15,913 nt of DNA from JABDBK01 sp964533645 (GTDB lineage Bacteria > Pseudomonadota > Gammaproteobacteria > DSM-16500), in the NCBI GenBank assembly GCA_964533645.1, contig CAZHMQ010000044.1, positions 1-15,913 on the forward strand. Reading direction: 5' to 3'. The position numbers were made by a program, and so were the translations under genes. Below are positions 14,470-15,913 of the stretch, one piece after another; the first letter of the stretch is position 1, and every line of letters begins with the position of its first letter. Under the pieces are notes generated by a model. That model was not told where the DNA came from. It made no database searches and saw nothing but the letters and a program-made list of their open reading frames with translations.

Positions 14470-14567
14470 TCTGCTCTCCTTGTCTTGATTTTAGAATAAT
14501 GACATTTTTATGTGTACGTTTGCGTGATCAATATGTCAAGAGAATCCTTTTTTTTGTTCAAGTTATC

Positions 14568-14596
14568 TTGTCATCATGCCATTCTTTGTTTACAAT
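14568..14596 (+). promoter_or_regulatory. Promoter of tpiA
   Basis: TTGTCA (14568-14573), exactly 17 bases, then TACAAT (14591-14596): five of six matches in each box. Transcription should start near 14603, about 24 bases before the tpiA start. Confidence 0.6.
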
Positions 14597-14597
14597 C

Positions 14598-14626
14598 ACC
14601 GCCACTCCAAATGGCGGTAATTTTTT
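14598..14626 (+). terminator. Intrinsic-terminator-like hairpin directly before the tpiA start
   Basis: ACCGCCA (14598-14604) pairs perfectly with TGGCGGT (14612-14618) across a 7-base loop and is followed by AA and six T, ending at the base before the tpiA ATG. Transcripts from the promoter at 14568-14596 would begin inside the 5' arm and escape it, while read-through from upstream would be stopped. Confidence 0.65.
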
Positions 14627-15382
14627 ATGCGTAAGAAGATGGTCGCAGGTAACTGGAAAATGCATGGTTCACGCTTTAGTGTGTTACCATTGTTGCACGC
14701 GATCAAAGAAGGGGTGCACGGTCTTTCGAATGTCGATGTCGTGGTGTTCCCAAGTTTTGTCCATTTGCATCTGGTGGAAGAAGTTTTGGCCGATAGTTTG
14801 ATGGGCTGGGGAGCTCAAAATTTACACATAAGCGAGTTTGGTGCCTTTACCGGCGAAGTTTCTGGGCCCATGTTAGTCGATTATGGTTGCCAATATGTGT
14901 TGGTGGGTCATTCAGAACGACGTATGTTGTTTCATGAAGATTTAATGCAGGTTGCCTCTAAATTTAAGGCCGCCCTGCAATTTGGTTTGCAGCCAGTGCT
15001 TTGCATAGGCGAAACTTTGCAACAGCGTGAGCGTGGTGAAACAGAATCTGTGCTTGTTGATCAGCTTGAATCTGTGATACATACAGTAAGTATTAATTTA
15101 TTTAAGCATGCGGTGATTGCTTATGAGCCTGTTTGGGCTATAGGAACAGGATTGACGGCGACCCCTGAGCAAGCGCAAGCGGTACATGCGTTTATTCGTG
15201 GTCATTTAGCTAAACATCATGTTGATGTTGCTAATACAGTGCGTATACTATACGGCGGAAGTGTTAAGGCGGATAATGCCAAAGGTTTGTTCGCTATGCC
15301 TGATATTGATGGTGGTTTAGTCGGTGGGGCGTCCTTAGATGCCAACAGTTTTATAGAGATTTGCAGGGCAGCAGTGCAATAG
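14627..15382 (+). CDS. tpiA: Triose-phosphate isomerase
   Basis: Interconverts glyceraldehyde 3-phosphate and dihydroxyacetone phosphate in glycolysis and gluconeogenesis. It has 251 residues, the usual length. The active site is complete: N9 and K11 in VAGNWKMHG, electrophile H95 in VGHSERR, base E167 in AYEPVWAIGTG, and the phosphate-binding YGGSVK and GGLVGGASL near the C-terminus. The ATG at 14627 gives the standard start MRKKMVAGNWKMHG. No ordinary Shine-Dalgarno sequence is visible; the only G-rich stretch, GGCGGT, is the 3' arm of a hairpin that ends 8 bases before the ATG. secG and tRNA-Leu follow on the same strand, an order also known from Coxiella and other gammaproteobacteria. An overlapping frame from 14451 is a shadow of this gene. 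Confidence 0.97.
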   Translation: MRKKMVAGNWKMHGSRFSVLPLLHAIKEGVHGLSNVDVVVFPSFVHLHLVEEVLADSLMGWGAQNLHISEFGAFTGEVSGPMLVDYGCQYVLVGHSERRMLFHEDLMQVASKFKAALQFGLQPVLCIGETLQQRERGETESVLVDQLESVIHTVSINLFKHAVIAYEPVWAIGTGLTATPEQAQAVHAFIRGHLAKHHVDVANTVRILYGGSVKADNAKGLFAMPDIDGGLVGGASLDANSFIEICRAAVQ

Positions 15383-15385
15383 CCG

Positions 15386-15425
15386 CCCCCTTTTAAAAGG
15401 GGGACGATGCGCTAGCATCGGGGGG
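15386..15425. repeat. Double palindromic element between tpiA and secG
   Basis: Two adjacent palindromes: CCCCCTTTTAAAAGGGGG (15386-15403, perfect) and CGATGC-GCTA-GCATCG (15405-15420), followed by GGGGGATTTT. The C5 run can pair with either of two G runs, so alternative folds exist. It begins 3 bases after the tpiA stop. It may be a dispersed repeat, an attenuating structure or a weak terminator; no second copy lies in this window. Confidence 0.6.
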
Positions 15426-15452
15426 ATTTTGTTTTTATTTAGGTAGGTTTTT

Positions 15453-15839
15453 ATGTACCAATTAATATTGATAATACATGTACTTGCAGCGGTTTGCATA
15501 GTAGGCTTGGTTCTCGTGCAACAAGGTAAAGGTGCAACCGTAGGCGCTGCGTTTGGTGCTGGAGCTTCTCAGACGGTATTTGGTAGTCGGGGTTCAGGTT
15601 CATTTTTGTTGAAATTGACCATAGGTTTGGCGGTTTTGTTTTTTGGAACGAGTATTGTGCTAAATAATATGGCGACAAGAGCGGTGAAGCAATCATCACA
15701 AATGTTGTTACCTATGGAGTTGCCTGCAGCGCCAGCGCCTGCTGAGTCAAAGTCGACTGAAGCACCTTTAGTGACGCCAAATAGTATTCCTGCTATGCCT
15801 GCAGATGCGGCAGAGCCTGTGAAGAAAAGTAACAAATAG
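15453..15839 (+). CDS. secG: Protein-export membrane protein SecG
   Basis: The small auxiliary subunit of the SecYEG translocon in the inner membrane; it aids SecA-driven export. It has 128 residues. The first membrane helix (MYQLILIIHVLAAVCIVGLV, 1-20) leads into the conserved loop LVQQGKGATVGAAFGAGASQ (21-40, close to the E. coli LLQQGKGADMGASFGAGAS) and TVFGSRGSGSFL. A second helix follows (LLKLTIGLAVLFFGTSIVL, 52-70). The C-terminal tail is rich in Ala and Pro, as is common and poorly conserved in this family. AGGTAGG lies 5 bases before the ATG. Downstream of the stop is a T-rich stretch without a clear hairpin, so it may be co-transcribed with the tRNA gene that follows. Confidence 0.95.
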   Translation: MYQLILIIHVLAAVCIVGLVLVQQGKGATVGAAFGAGASQTVFGSRGSGSFLLKLTIGLAVLFFGTSIVLNNMATRAVKQSSQMLLPMELPAAPAPAESKSTEAPLVTPNSIPAMPADAAEPVKKSNK

Positions 15840-15861
15840 TTTTTTTAAATATTTTTTTTAT

Positions 15862-15913
15862 GCCGGAGTGGTGAAACTGGTAGACACGCCATCTTGAGGG
15901 GGTGGTGGCGAAA
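15862..15913 (+). tRNA. tRNA-Leu (anticodon GAG), 3' end cut by the window
   Basis: The acceptor arm starts GCCGGAG, followed by a D arm GGTGAAACTGGTAGACAC and the anticodon stem CCATC/GGTGG around the loop TTGAGGG, which gives anticodon GAG (reads CUC and CUU). The window ends in the long variable arm, GGCGAAA, typical of tRNA-Leu. Sequence and place after secG match the gammaproteobacterial tRNA-Leu(GAG). The variable arm, T arm and 3' end lie outside. Confidence 0.92.

Noticed and set aside
14451..14801. A 116-codon plus-strand frame overlapping the start of tpiA
   Set aside because: It is another frame across the intergenic region and tpiA; it shows no domain, while tpiA is certain.
1..15913. 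CRISPR array, insertion sequence, prophage or integrase genes
   Set aside because: No regularly spaced direct repeats, transposase or integrase motifs, or terminal inverted repeats were seen.

Overview
The window is AT-rich, densely coded bacterial chromosome, most likely from a gammaproteobacterium of the order Legionellales (Coxiella/Legionella/Aquicella-like, host-associated). This placement is inference. It rests on three things: an E. coli-type feoABC locus; a tpiA-secG-tRNA-Leu(GAG) run; and, between them, a block of proteins resembling type IV (Dot/Icm) effectors, some preceded by candidate PmrA boxes, an effector regulator site in Legionella and Coxiella.

Layout. Positions 1-503 hold the 3' part of an alpha/beta hydrolase gene. 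Positions 516-3293 hold the iron operon feoA-feoB-feoC behind a clear sigma70-type promoter. On the minus strand, 4029-3285 encodes a HepT/MntA-type toxin-antitoxin pair, tail to tail with feoC. Four plus-strand genes follow: a cytosolic Ig-fold (He_PIG-like) protein (4150-5010), a charged coiled-coil protein (5094-6563), a 931-residue Ala-rich helical protein (6674-9469) and a glycine/alanine-rich multi-pass membrane protein (9656-10879). TTAA half-sites spaced 11 bp apart precede the first, second and fourth of these. A FitAB/VapBC-type toxin-antitoxin pair (11050-11714) is followed after 27 nt by a eukaryote-like PP2C phosphatase (11742-12731). That phosphatase has its DGHGG motif at the C-terminus instead of near the N-terminus. 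On the minus strand, 14469-12805 encodes a patatin-like phospholipase with an acidic C-terminal patch. The window closes with tpiA, a palindromic intergenic element, secG and the first two thirds of tRNA-Leu(GAG).

How the genes fit together. The two ends are core genes for ferrous iron uptake, glycolysis and protein export. The middle 11 kb looks like an accessory block carrying two toxin-antitoxin modules and at least three candidate effectors (patatin lipase, PP2C, membrane protein), plus three proteins of unknown function. No transposase, integrase, CRISPR array or rRNA was seen. No stretch longer than about 190 bases lacks a gene. The two most notable observations are the rearranged motif order of the PP2C protein and the shared 11-bp-spaced operator-like sites before three accessory genes.
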